Positions 1 to 11,217 of a stretch of DNA of 64,000 bases are shown here, piece by piece. Origin of the DNA: Caenorhabditis remanei (taxonomy: Eukaryota; Nematoda; Chromadorea; Rhabditida; Rhabditidae); contig NC_071328.1 of NCBI RefSeq assembly GCF_010183535.1, positions 2,790,001 to 2,854,000 of the forward strand, in the 5' to 3' direction. Position numbers and translations under genes: made by a program. How positions within the stretch are numbered: the first letter of the stretch is position 1; each line of letters starts with the position of its first letter. Under the pieces are notes generated by a model that was given only the letters and a program-made list of their open reading frames with translations, did no database searches and was not told the origin of the DNA.

Positions 1-745
1 CAGCCAATTTTTGGTCTGTAAAGCTTTAAAAATTACAGTTTTTAGTGAAAAATGACTGAAAAATTGAAGAAAAAGTGGTTTTGAAGCCTAAAAATGTGAG
101 TTTTTACTCAAAATTCTATATTTTTTGACTAAAAATGCAGATTTTGCTGTGAAAAATGTGAATTTTTATTCAAAAAATCGATTGGAAAACTCAATGTTCA
201 GTCAGTTTTTAGTCTGTAAATGCACTTTCCACCTTTTTCAATTTGAAAATGTCTGAAAATTATCTTTTTAGCAAAAAAAAAATTGTTATTAGTTGAAAAA
301 AATCACATTTTCTGTCTAAAAAATAGCAAATTTTATGGCTGAAAATCGAGGTTTCACATAATTTTGCCCTAAATTCACATTTTTAACAGCAAAATTTGTG
401 TTTTTATCCAAGAAATATCAATTTTTGAATAAAATCACTCTTAGATGCTTCAAAACCCACCAATCGCACAAAAAATGATTGAGATTGTCATTTTCTCACT
501 TTTTTTTCGATTTTTAGTCATTTTTGCTGAAATAACACCAAAATCTGCATTTTTAGTCAAGAAATTCTAGTTTTTGAATAAAAACTCACATTTTTATGCT
601 ACAAACCCCACTTTTCTACGAAAAATTCAGTCATTCTTACTAAAAAACTGCAATTTTTCAAAGAAAAACTGTATTTTCAGACCAAAAACTGGCTGAAAAT
701 CTGGTTTTTTTTCCCCACAAACACTTCAAAATGTTCTGATTTAAG
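1..745. other. AT-rich sequence, no feature
   Basis: Probably an intron of the LETMD1-like gene, since the first exon found is internal. Low-complexity decayed AAAATCT / TTTTTAGTC units; no exon, repeat family or promoter recognised. Confidence 0.5.
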
Positions 746-3700
746 ATACACATCAGCTGGTCCACCTCCAGTCGCACCGGCGAAAGAAGGATCCTTGACC
801 TACAAATATGAGAAATTTATTGGAAAATGGCCGAAAGTATTGGCACTTCATAGGACTGTTGTTGAAGGTAATCTCAAATCGATTTCGTGAATTTTCGAAA
901 AAAATTTCCTGTTATTATTTCCGCACAGTTCTTACAACTGCGCTCCACCGAAATGCCCTTGAAAAATGTCTCTTTTTCTCTGAGTCTCTCATTTTCGCAC
1001 ACTATTTTCTCGCGGTTTCGGTAGAGCGCGGTTGTCAGATGCGTGTTAATATACGGTAACATTTCGAAAAAAAATCAGTTTGAATCCTGAAAATATCCCG
1101 AAAACGAAAATTACAATTTTACATTTCATTATTTTCAGGCTCCCGTTGGTGTTTTGCCGACGTGAAAATGTATTTCAAAACGAAAAAAGCGGTTACGAGT
1201 GGCCAGAAAAAGCTCACCGATCTCACTGTTGAAGAACTCGAAACGCTTGTCCAGGTAGGGCGATTGATCGATTTTTCTTATGAAAAACAACGGTTTTTGG
1301 TCGCGGAATTGAGTTTTGCTTTTTTCGCTTAAAGAAGGAGTAAAGTCTTTATTTCAGATTATGATATTTCAGAAAAATCTGAACAACTTTCATCATAGGA
1401 GCATATGCTAAAAATCGCTCTAAACGCCCTAAATTCCCGTTTTCCCGGCTCAAATTGAGCCTACGTGGAAGAGTTTTCCCACGCGAATTTTCCCTCCGTG
1501 TAGTCCTCTCGGGCAATATTTTCAACAAAATTTCGTGTTTTTTTTTTCAATTTAAATCGTTAAAAAGAAGAAAAAACATGAAATTTTGTTGAGAAAAGCA
1601 AGGAAACGATAAATAATTTTGTCCGAGAGGACTACACGGGAGTAAAAATTCGCATGGGAAAACTCTTCCACGAAAGCTCCTTTTGAGCCGGGAAAACGTG
1701 AATTTAGGGCGTTTAGAGTGATTTTTAGCATATGCTCCAATGATGAAAGTTGCTCAGAATTTTCTGAAGTATCAGAATCTGAAATAAATAAAAATATGAC
1801 TTCAGTCCTCCTTTAAAAATCACTTCAATTCCCGTTCTAATTGACTCAAAATGAGCTTTTTATGTGGAAGAGTTTTTCCGTGTAGTCCTCTCGGACAAGA
1901 TTTTTGACTCAATTTCTCGTTTTTTCACAGTTTCCAACAAACTTTCGAGGTTTTTCCAATGTTTTTCGCGATATAAATTGAAAAAAAACACGAAAATTTA
2001 TTGGAAACTCTGAGGAAACGAAGAATTGAGCAAAAATCTTGTCATACATGAATGAAAAGTCTGCAATTTCAGGGAAAAGCTTTTTTCGACATAGAATACC
2101 ATTAAAATAACATTTTTATGACCTAACTAGGGAAGGCCCTCGAGACAAAGTGGAGATAAGGGACGTGACCTATATCGTTGGAAAGCTGAGAAAACGCTGA
2201 TTTCAAATATATACTCAGTTTTTGCCCTCGAGGCCTGGTATTCGAGAAAAACGGGGTCAAAGTTTGGACCCCTAACAAGTCATTACCTTACCGACGTGTT
2301 AAAAATGTCGGCAGCGTGGTGTAGGCGGTAGCATAGCGGTCAATGCGCAACCACTTTTTGGTTCAATTCCGTCCGGCCACCAAATTTTTTGATTTTTTTT
2401 TTGAATTTGAAAATTTTACCTATTTGAACAAAACTTTTTTAAAAAAACCACTTCCCGATCCAAAAAACGAAACTTAAAAAACAAAAAAAAATTTGGTGGC
2501 CGGACGGAATTGAACCAAAAAGTGGTTGCGCATTGACCGCTATGCTACCGCCTACACCACGCTGCCGACATTTTTAACACGTCGGTAAGGTAATGAATTG
2601 TTAGGGGTCCAAACTTTGACCCCGTTTTTCTCGAATACCAGGCCTCGAGGGCAAAAATTAAATATATATTTGAAATCAGCGTTTTCTCAGCTTTCCAATG
2701 ATATAGGTCACGTCCCTTATCTCCACTTTGTCTCGAGGGCCTTCCCTAGTAAGTTCCATGAAAATCGACGTAAATCTCTTTAAAATGACATAAGTTCCTT
2801 GGAAAAGACCTAAATTCTTTGCAATAGGAGCTAAATTCTGTTAAAAATGACCCAATTTCCTTAAAAAATGACCTAAAGTCGTTAAAAATGACATAAATTC
2901 TTTGAAAAATGGCCAAAATTCTTTTGTAAATAGTTTTTTCCAGACTTGTCACGGGCCGGGCCGGGCCAAAATCAGGAAAAATCTCGGCCCGTTTTGAAAC
3001 ATTTTTTCAAAACATTTTTTGTTTTTGAACCTTTTTTTGAATTTTTTTTGGAAATTTTTGGAACTTTTTTGAAAAAAGTATAGTTTTCGAATAAACATTT
3101 AAAATTGAATCAAAATGTGAATATGTATGATAATTTAAGCATTTTTACTCTTTTTTTCGAAAAATTTCAAAAAAAAATTGGTAAAAATGGGTACCCATTT
3201 TTGAATCCGGGCCGACCGGGCCGGGCCAAGAGAAATTTCGGCCCGGCCCGGCCCGATTTTTGACAAGTCTGGATTTTTCGACCTAAAAAGTCTGCAATTC
3301 CAGACAAAAAAAACAAGTATGAATCTTGTCCGAGAGGACTACACGGCGCGCGGGAAAACTCTTCCACATAAAAAGCTCATTTTGAGTCAGTTAGAACGCG
3401 ATTTTCAGCATAAGCGTAAAAAATGAATTCCGTGACCAAAAAAGAGTTTCCACCTGTTTTTTTGGTTTGTCATTATCCTAATTAACCTAATTAGTGAAAA
3501 CCGTCTCTAGAGTGGCAGCGAACTGTTCAAAATGCTCACCCTGATTGTGATCCTTCAAATACCCGGTCCCGGAGACATTCTAATTCTTATGTTGTGAGTT
3601 TTTCCCTAATTTTTTAAAACTTTTTTGTTGTTTTGTGATTTTTTTAATTAGCTCAGCACAGTTCTTACAACTGCGCTCCACCGAAATGTCCTTTTTCTCT

Positions 3701-6700
3701 GCGTCTCTCAAACAATTTTCTCGCGGTTTCGGTAGAGCGCGGTTGTTAGAATTGTGTTTTTGAAATTTGAAATTTTAAATTTTAAAAAACCGGTTTATTG
3801 GCAAAAACTCGCAACGTAAGAATCCCCATTTTTGTGTGCCCTTCTTCATTTTACTCGAAAAAAAAGAGAATTTTTTCCAGATGCCAGTCGAGGGACCAAA
3901 AATGGCGATTGTTACAGCGCTTTTGCCCGTGCCGCTCAGTGTTTACGTCTTTGCATTCGCTGTGTATGTTTTCTCAGGGATTATATGTTTCAAAATGTTT
4001 AGAAAATAGAGAAATCGTTAAAAACCGTCTAAAAATACAATTTTGTTGGTCAAAAAACTAGAAAATAGTGATTTTTGGCTGAACTTTTCAGTTTTAACAA
4101 TGAAAAATTGATAAAACTCTCAAAAAATACGATTTTAGAGCTTAAAAGGCTGTGAGATAGTGATTTTTGGCCGAATTTTTTAGCTGGCCTAGAATCCCAA
4201 ATAAATAAATCACACTTACAACTTTTGAGCATTTCTCGGACTGAAATTTTGAGTTTTTAGCTGAAATTTTCAGTTTTAAAAATGAGAATTCGTTAAAAAC
4301 CCTCTAAAAACACGATTTTGCAGCTCAAGAAACTGTAACGGCCGAATTTTCAGCTGGCCTAGAATCACAAACTGAAAAAGGTCGGCTGTTACCAGAAATG
4401 ACCGTTTTTTAATAAAAATTTTCTTGACATTATGAAAAAGATACATTTCAGCCCCGAAAATCGAATATAATTTTTGTCTGAAATTTTTAGTTTTAAAATT
4501 GAAAAATCGTTAAAAACCCTCTAAAAATACGATTTTGCAGCTCAAAATGCTGTAAAATTGTGATTTTTGGCCGAATTTTTCTGCCGCTGGCCTAGAATCC
4601 TAAACTGAAAAGTTCGGCCGCCAGAAATGACCATTTTGTCGTTCTTTCCCACTTTAAAATAAGTTTTTTCAACATTTTCTTGACGTTTAAAACAAAATTG
4701 GCTGAAATTTTCACTTTTAACAGTGAAAAATCGTTAAAAATCATTAAAAAATACGGTTTTGCAGCTCAAAAGCTATGAAACAGTAATTTTTGGAATTGTG
4801 GCCCCTGGCCTAGAATCCCAAACTGAAAAAGTTCGGCCATGATCACACTGACCAGTTTTAACCTTTATCGGACTGAAAATTCGAGTTTTTTTGGCTGGAA
4901 GGCAATGAAAAATCGTTTTAAAAAACCCTCTAAAAATACGATTTTGCTGCTCAAAATGCTGTAAAATTGTGATTTTTGGCCGAATTTTTCTGCCGCTGGC
5001 CTAAAATCCCAAACTGAAAAAGTTCGGCCACGGACTGAAGATTCGAGTTTTTCTCAGAGTTTTCTAGACATTTTAAAACAAATTCTATCAGCTCTGCACA
5101 GTTCTTACAACTGCGCTCCACCGAAACCCCCCTTGAAAAATGTCTTTTTTTCTCTGCGTCTCTCAATTTCGTACACTATTTTCTCGCGGTTTCGGTAGAG
5201 CGCGGTTGTAAGACGCGTGCCCCGTGTTAATACACGAAACCCCCTTTTTTTCCAGAATATTCTTCCCCCGTCTCGTTTTGACTCGCCATTTCTGGTCCGA
5301 TGAGCAGAGAAGAGAGTTCTTTCAGTTGGAAGTGACGAAAGCACTCATTAGTGGAGAACAGTTGTTGAGTACACTTGGAAGTGTGAGTTTTCCGACGCAA
5401 ACGAATTATTTGGCTGTCGCGCCTTTGACGCAGGAGCGAATTTCAGAATTTTTAATGCTAAAACTGCTAAAAATCCTATTTTCAATCGATTTTTTCAAGT
5501 AAAAATTTATGAAAATGAAGGGAAATGGAATCTTAAAGGCGCATACTCAAAAAAACTGAAAAATACCTAACAACCGCGAATTTTTAGCCCGAAAATGGTC
5601 GAAATTGGTCACAGCTGGGCTTCTTTGTGTTTCTAGGCCACGTTAAGTTCTTCCACACGTTTTTAGTGTTACCAGCCTATCAATACTGATAAAATGATGA
5701 ATTTTATAAAAAAAAAACGTTGTGAAAAATAGCAAAACGAACGGATGGAAGAACTTTCCGTGGCCTAGAAACACAAAGAAGGCCAGCAGTGACCAATTTG
5801 GACTATTTTCGGGATGAAATTTTGCGGTTTATCGTTTTTTGAGTATTATTATCAAAATCTTTTGGAAAATACTCAAAAACTCGAATTTTCAGCCGAAAAA
5901 TGCTCAAAAGTGATCGTGGCCGAACTTTTTCTGTTTGGATTTCTAGGCCAGCGGAAATCTCTTCCACCGTCAGTTTTTCTGTATTTTGTACCTTTACCGT
6001 TTCGGTACAAATTACCGTAAAACTGACCGTGGAAAAACTTTCCGCTGGCCTAGAAACCCAAATAGAAAAAGTTCGGCCACGACCAGTTTTGAGCATTTTT
6101 GGGTATTTTTTCACAATTTTAACGTTTTACCATAGAAATTTTTATAGTTTTCTGCTCATTTTGCTCCAAAAATGAAAAATTTATCATTTCCAGCCATCCC
6201 CAACTGATGAGAACAAGTTGAAGCCGATGGACAAGTTGGATAGCAGTGAAATAGTAAGCTAAAAGCGTCAAAGGAGCGCCAGATCTTCAATTTTTAAAAA
6301 TTCCAGTTAATGGTGCACGGAATGCATTCGATTTATCCACTTCCCGGTGCAAAACGACGAATTGAAAAGCGGATGGAAGCACTGAGAGCTCTCGATCATC
6401 TGCTCCCGTCTGCTATTGATGGATTCAATGAGAGACAACTCATCTTCGTGAGTAACAGGAACTGAAAATCTGTAAAATTGAGCCAAATTGCAGATTCCGA
6501 TACTTCTGAAAATCTCATTTTTAGCCAAAAATCGACTGGAAAAATCGTTTTTTAGTCACAACTAGCCTGAAAATTGCAATTGTTAGCTCAAGAACTCTTA
6601 GTAAAACGCTATTTTAGACAAAAATTCCGCTTTTCAGCTGAAAATCATAGAAGAAACACCATTTTTCAGTCAGAATACGCTCGTAAATTGCAATTTTCAG

Positions 6701-8182
6701 CTGAAAATCATCAAAAATTCACGAATTTTGTTTATTTCAAATTCCGATACTTCAGAAAATTCTAAGAAACTTTTGTTATTGACGAATATGCTGAAAATCT
6801 CTTGTTCTAACTGACTCAAAATGAGCTTTGTTGGAAGAGTTTTCCACGCGGTCGTGTAGTCCTCTCGGACAAGATTTTTTGGCTCAATTCCTCTTTTCCT
6901 GGCTTTTTTCAACAGAATTTCGCATTTTTTCTATTTTTTGCGATATAAACATTGGAAAAAATTCGAAAATCTGCAATATTGGCTTGAAATTTATATATTT
7001 CTCCAAAAAAGAAATCCCTTCTTCTCTTTTCTCCAGAATTGCTACATTCGAAAGATTGATATTGGAAAGAAGAACGAGTCAGAAATGCGAGATTCATTGC
7101 GGCAATATGTCAAATTCAGTGAGTTTTCCCCCCTTTTCCCTCGGATTTCCTGCTATTTTCCCTCGGTCTAATTATACAAAGGAATAGAGGGATTTCCTAC
7201 AGAAATACTCTGAAATTAATTTTTGCTCTGAAAAATGAAAGTTTTGAAGTTTTTCAATGATTTTTAGCTAAAAAATCGAGTTTTCAGCGTTTTTTTCAAT
7301 ACTTTTCGCACAGTAAAAATTGGGGTTTTTTTTCTGAATTTTTTAATTACTTTTAGTGAGTTTTAAGTCTAAAAATAAGCAAAATTGGTCGATTTCAGCT
7401 AATTTCGCCTCTTTTAGACTCAAAAATCTTGTTTTTCAGAGTTTTTTACCATAAATTTTCTTTTCAAAAACAATTTTTTGTAATTTTTATTGTAAATATG
7501 GGGTTTTTTCTAAAAATTTTCAATGACTTCTGGTGAATTTTAAGTCTAAAAAGAGCAAAATGTGTGAATTTTTTGCAAAAATAGCAAAACTTAAGGTTTT
7601 GTAAAGAAAATTACGAAAATTCTTGGTAAATTTCTTTCAAAATCTTTGAAATACTTGATTTTTTAGCAAAAAAATGATTGAAAAACTTCAAAACTTACAA
7701 TTTTTAGAGCAAAAATTGTGGTTTTTGACTGTTTTCAGTGAATTTTCGAGCATTTACTGTTTAAAAATGTTTCCCCCAGAAACCAGCTATTTTTGACTTT
7801 TTAAATGATTTTTACTTCAAAAATCCAGTTTTTCAGCGTTAAAATAGGGTTTTTTATGGAATTTTCAATGAGTTATAGTGAGTTTTAAGTCAAAAAATGA
7901 GCAAAAGGGGGTGAACTTTCAGAATTTTTGCCCACAAAATTGCAATTTTCAACTGAAAAATAGTCTAAATAGGGATTTTCTGAATTTAAAGTCAGAAATT
8001 GCGCAAAATGACTCAATTTCAACAAATTTCGCCATTTTTAGACTCGAAAAACGAATTGTTTAGCATTTTTCCCCAAAAAAACAGCTTTTTTCCACTGAAA
8101 AATGCTCAAATTTCCATTTCCAGCGTCCCGAATGCCGAACAACGTCTATCTCTACGCGTCTCCACTATTCAAACAGAAATAA
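746..8182 (+). CDS. LETMD1: LETM1-domain protein, LETMD1 type (5' partial)
   Basis: Exons: 746-867, 1139-1254, then one of 3511-3593 or 3881-3963, then 5256-5382, 6194-6253, 6307-6447, 7037-7118 and 8124-8182 (TAA 8180-8182). All phases close, giving about 263 codons; the N-terminus lies upstream or in an exon I could not find. The translation has a conserved KYEKFIGKWPKVLALHR block, a hydrophobic inner-membrane-type segment, then FFPRLVLTRHFW. The RHFW block is typical of LETMD1 rather than of LETM1/Mdm38. A C-terminal NCYIRKIDIG block resembles the LETMD1 CYLRGLN region. Family knowledge: LETMD1 is an inner mitochondrial membrane protein with a LETM1 ribosome-binding-like domain, about 360 residues in human. 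The hydrophobic segment is encoded by two alternative exons. Introns hold family A, F and CTCGGACAAG repeats. The assignment comes from recalled motifs, not a search. The first exon's acceptor (ctgatttaag) is weak. Confidence 0.8.
922..1053. repeat. Family A hairpin
   Basis: GCACAGTTCTTACAACTGCG at the left pairs with GCGCGGTTGTCAGATGCGTG at the right; CTCTGAGTCTCTC core. In LETMD1-like intron 1. Confidence 0.7.
1330..1816. repeat. CTCGGACAAG-type palindrome, complete copy
   Basis: Inverted arms (ttatttcagattatgatatt ... and complement; GCATATGCT at 1401 and 1727) surround the GTGTAGTCCTCTCGG core. Lies in LETMD1-like intron 2. Confidence 0.7.
2127..2749. mobile_element. 623-bp palindrome carrying a tRNA-like cassette
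   Basis: Ends CTAGGGAAGGCCCTCGAG and complement, flanked by TAA on both sides, which suggests a PIF/Harbinger-type TWA target. The arms are nearly identical and contain a tRNA-like segment (2308-2381 +, 2495-2569 -). Lies in LETMD1-like intron 2. Confidence 0.75.
2308..2381 (+). ncRNA. tRNA-like pol III promoter segment
   Basis: A box TAGCATAGCGG (2329-2339) and B box GGTTCAATTCC (2360-2370) both fit the pol III consensus. CCACC follows and then a T run (2384-2390). The spacing between boxes is only 20 bp and the acceptor ends do not pair, so it is a tRNA derivative rather than a tRNA. The mirror copy is at 2495-2569 on the minus strand. Confidence 0.45.
2943..3272. repeat. Family F element
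   Basis: GACTTGTCACGGGCCGGGCC at the left, GGCCCGATTTTTGACAAGTC at the right, A/T-rich interior. Confidence 0.65.
3511..3963 (+). other. Pair of mutually exclusive 83-nt exons of the LETMD1-like gene
   Basis: Exons 3511-3593 and 3881-3963 are each exactly 83 nt, start in phase 0 and end in phase 2. Each encodes a 28-residue version of the same membrane segment when joined to 5256. Position by position they share Glu4, Lys7, Met8, Leu15 and Pro18, followed by the common IFFPR. Including both exons, or neither, shifts the frame into the next exon. Acceptors are ccgtctctag (weak) and ttttttccag (strong); donors are gtgagt and gtatgt. A family A hairpin separates them. Which version is used where cannot be read from the sequence. 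Confidence 0.7.
3647..3756. repeat. Family A hairpin between the alternative LETMD1-like exons
   Basis: AGCTCAGCACAGTTCTTACA ... GGTAGAGCGCGGTTGTTAG. It sits in the 287-bp interval between the two 83-nt exons and could occlude splicing between them. Confidence 0.7.
4170..5035. repeat. Decayed tandem cluster of family C units
   Basis: At least five units of GCTGGCCTAGAATCCCAAA ... AAGTTCGGCC alternate with AAAACCCTCTAAAAATACG. In LETMD1-like intron 4, with no coding exon seen. Confidence 0.5.
5088..5232. repeat. Family A hairpin
   Basis: AGCTCTGCACAGTTCTTACA ... GCGCGGTTGTAAGACGCG. It ends 24 bp before the acceptor of exon 5256-5382. Confidence 0.7.
5607..6095. repeat. Two family C hairpins in LETMD1-like intron 5
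   Basis: 5607-5794 (TTCTAGGCCACG ... CGTGGCCTAGAA) and 5901-6095 (GTGGCCGAACTTTTTCTG ... AGAAAAAGTTCGGCCAC), the second near perfect over about 195 bp. Confidence 0.65.
6805..6990. repeat. Half copy of the CTCGGACAAG-type palindrome
   Basis: ACTGACTCAAAATGAGCTTT and CCTCTCGGACAAG are present without the inverted partner. In LETMD1-like intron 7. Confidence 0.55.
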
Positions 8183-9175
8183 ATCTAGATTTTAGAGAAT
8201 TTCAGATGCTTTCAGTGAGAAGATCTTGTTCTAATTATTTCTATTTTATAGGCATTTCAGTTTTTTATTTTTATTTTTGGTAGTTTTCTCGTTTTTTTCT
8301 TGTAGTTTTTTAAGCCTCTTTTGTTATTTACCCCGCCGTTTTCAATGTGTACTCTTTCAGTCTGTCGTAATGATAAGAACACGAGTTTTTTATTAAAATT
8401 AAGTATTGATTATTTAATTGATTGATTGCTTACTCTTTTCCCTCTATCTGTCAAAGCTTTTGTGCAGTCCGAATATCTTTATTCATTACGCTTTCTTTCC
8501 CCCCTTTGTCTCTGCTATTTCAGTTGATTCTGGAAGTTATGATTGAAAAAATCTGAAATTCTGGTCAAAATTTAGTGGAAAAATTCATTTTTCTTTTGAT
8601 TTTACCATCAAAAACATTTAAAAATTAACATTTTTATCAAAAAAAAAAGCGTATTTTCTCGAATTTGAAACATCATTTTTCAAATTCGAGAAATCAGAAA
8701 ACAGCATTTTTAAGATTTAAAAAAAATCAGAAATTTTGGTCAAAATTCAGTTGAAAAATTCATTTTTCCTCTGATTTTAGATCAAAAACTGAAAAATTTT
8801 CCCGATTTTCTCAATTCGAGAACTCAAAAAACTGTATTTTTGATGCAAAAACTATAGATCTTTCCTTTTTTGTCTTGAAAAAGGAAAAATCTTGGAAAAT
8901 TCTGGAATTTTTGGGTTTTTAGCTTAAAAATCACAAAATTTTTGATATGTTTTGGTTGAAAAACTGACATTTTAGCTTATCAGTCGTAAACATTGTCTGA
9001 AAGTCGAGAAAAATCGAAAAACTATCAATACTTCTAATTTTTTATCAAAAAATAATGGAAAATTCGTTTTTTTTGAGTACAAACGATCAAAAATCAGGTT
9101 TTTGTACTAAAAATCTATTTTGAAAAAATCGTAAAACGACAAACAAATATTTACTTAAAACTCGAGAATCAGATG
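7119..9175. other. AT-rich last intron and 3' flank of the LETMD1-like gene
   Basis: The 1-kb last intron (7119-8123) holds diverged TTTTCAGCG / GTGAATTTTAAGTC units. After the stop, 8183-9175 has T-rich sequence and a small hairpin (TCTCGAATTTGAAA, about 8657-8690). No gene or clear poly(A) signal assigned. Confidence 0.45.
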
Positions 9176-9423
9176 AAAAAAGTTCAGTTTTGTCATAAAT
9201 TTTTTAGTACAGAACGTATTTGAACGCATAGAAATCTGAAAACTTGAAAAAAAACTGAATTTAAATCGTAAATTCTTTAGTTTTCAACAAAAAAGTTGGG
9301 TTTTTCTACTTAAATTTGGAAAAATCGTGAAAAACCCAACTTTTTTGCTGAAAACTACACAAATTACGATTCAAATTCAGTTTTTTTTCACAATTTTATG
9401 CTTTCAAATACGTTCTGTACTAA

Positions 9424-9723
9424 TGCTGCGTCCAAAGTAACTTTTCCGCGGAAAATCCGCGCGGAAAAGGTGTCCAAAGTAGCCATTTCTTTTCCGCGTT
9501 TTCCTCTGCGCCTTTAAGCTAATCGCGGTGAGACCAGCTCACTTTTTTGGAGGGAATTCAAAAAAAAATTTTAATTTTGAAAATTTAACTTTCCCTCCTA
9601 AAAAATGCGCAGGTCTCGCCGCGATTAGCTTAAAGGCGCAGAGGAAAACGCGGAAAAGAAATGGCTACTTTGGACACCTTTTCCGCGCGGATTTTCCGCG
9701 GAAAAGTTACTTTGGACGCAGCA
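9424..9723. mobile_element. 300-bp near-perfect palindromic MITE
   Basis: TGCTGCGTCCAAAGTAAC ends with perfect complement, flanked by TAA. The stem is rich in TTTTCCGCGG / CCGCGCGGAAAA. The small loop (about 9553-9602) is itself partly inverted (ggagggaa ... ttccctcc). Confidence 0.8.
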
Positions 9724-9881
9724 TAAAGAATTTATCACAAATTTGAACTTAAAAAAAAATTTCAGAAAACGTCGAATTTTTGACTATAAAGCTAGCTATG
9801 CATCAAAAAATTGGATTTTTAATGTAAATTTGAAAAATTCAAAAAATTAGGTCGATAATTTGCAAGCTTGCCGAGCATTTT

Positions 9882-10145
9882 TATTACAACTGCGCTCCAT
9901 CGCAAACGAGAGAGTATCGTCGAGAGACGCAGAGTTTTTTCTGGCGCGAAACCGATTTTCACCATTTTTGATCTATTTTCACAAGTTTTAATTATAAATT
10001 TGCCTATTTCCGAGTGAAAATTATGCAAAAATAGATCAAAAATAGTGAAAATCTGTGTCGACGTGAGGAAAAACTCTGCGTCTCTCGACGATACTCTCTC
10101 GTTTGCGATGGGGCGCGGTTGTGAGAGGAGGTGGGCTGCTAATAC
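9882..10145. repeat. Family B hairpin
   Basis: ACTGCGCTCCATCGCAAACG ... CGTTTGCGATGGGGCGCGG arms with CTCTGCGTCTCTCGACGATA stem. Ends resemble family A, interior differs. Confidence 0.7.
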
Positions 10146-10549
10146 GTTCTGTACTAAAAAATCTATGACAAAACTGAACTTTTTTTAAAAATTTCCGAAA
10201 ACGTGTTTACTATACTTTAGAATTCAATCAAAAGATGCATCAAAAAATTGGATTTTTAATGTAAAATTTTTGGAAAAATTCAAAAAATTTGGTAATTCTT
10301 CCAAGAAAATGGAAAAAAAACCTTCCAAAAACGACTAAAAAACATGTTTCCTGTTTTAAAACAGGAAATTTTCTCAATTTTCCGAGTATTTTCTTTAAAA
10401 ATCCCCCAAAAAAAACTCATTTTTCGCATAAATTGCCAAGTTTCTCAAGCTTAATGACCCCAAAAATGTCCAATTTTATTCTTTTTCCGAACCCAATACG
10501 CCCCATTTTCTCTCTTTTCTCTCCAAAAATTGTTCAATGGATTGAAAAA

Positions 10550-10790
10550 GAGAGAGAGAAAAGTCATAAAAAGAGAGAGAGCATGAGGTCTCTCTCGTGA
10601 TACCTGCGTCTCACAGCTCCGTACACTCTCTCTCCACTACCAAAAGAGGAATAGAAGAAGAGCCGTGTCTGAATTATTCCCTGTTGTCTCATTTGCCGGC
10701 GACGTCTTCTTCTTCTGAGAGAGGGTTGACAACTCGTCACTCTTCTTCTTCCAACACCCTCCTCTCATTTTTCCGACATTTTGCACTCCT
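10550..10790 (+). promoter_or_regulatory. Purine/pyrimidine-rich candidate promoter region
   Basis: GAGAGAGAGAAAAG and CTCTCTCTCC tracts with GGCGACGTC and less A/T homopolymer than its surroundings, 1.8 kb upstream of the NAA60 ATG. It is the only non-repeat, promoter-like island in the LETMD1-NAA60 gap. No transcription start evidence. Confidence 0.3.
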
Positions 10791-11217
10791 TTTTTGAAAT
10801 ATTCAATTAAACCCGTTAATTTGGGGCTAAATTAGGTGGAAATTGAGAAAATGCGTTAAAAATGGTGAAGATTCTCATGATAAACCTCAAAACCATGAAA
10901 AAATACACTAAAACGTGAATTTTAATCCAAAAAATGCACAACACTGCCTTAAACCGTTAATTAGTGGTTAAATGAGCCGATAATTATTGAAGATTTCCAT
11001 GAAAACCCCCAAAATCCCTGAAAAATAATCTTAAACGCGAATTTTCAGTCCGAAAACGCTCAACACTGCCTAATTAACTAGAATACCGCTAATTAGATGC
11101 TAAATGCGTGAAAAATTGAGAAATTGTGAGAAAATTCGTAGAAAACATGGAAATTCCTGTGATAATACTCACAACCTCAAAAAAAACTCTAAAAACACGA
11201 ATTTTCAGTCCGAAAAT

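Larger units (their letters stand above)
1837..3425. repeat. CTCGGACAAG-type palindrome split by later insertions
   Basis: Left half 1837-2043 (ACTCAAAATGAGC ... CTCTCGGACAAG) and right half 3290-3425 (complement) are separated by the 623-bp palindrome and a family F element. This gives a relative order of insertion. Confidence 0.6.
9176..10187. repeat. Nested palindrome cluster in the LETMD1-NAA60 intergenic region
   Basis: AAGTTCAGTTTTGTCAT at 9180 is inverted at 10164-10180. Between them lie an inner inverted pair (AGTACAGAACGTATTT, 9208 and about 9404), the TAA-flanked MITE 9424-9723 and a family B hairpin (9882-10145). At least three insertions are stacked. Confidence 0.65.

Noticed and set aside
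2308..2381. Functional tRNA gene
   Set aside because: A and B boxes are present but the boxes are only 20 bp apart, the anticodon arm is missing and acceptor ends do not pair.
3881..4061. Reading exon 3881 in the frame giving LCQSRDQKWRLLQ
   Set aside because: That frame arises only if both alternative LETMD1-like exons are joined and does not continue into the next exon; the hydrophobic frame matches the family.
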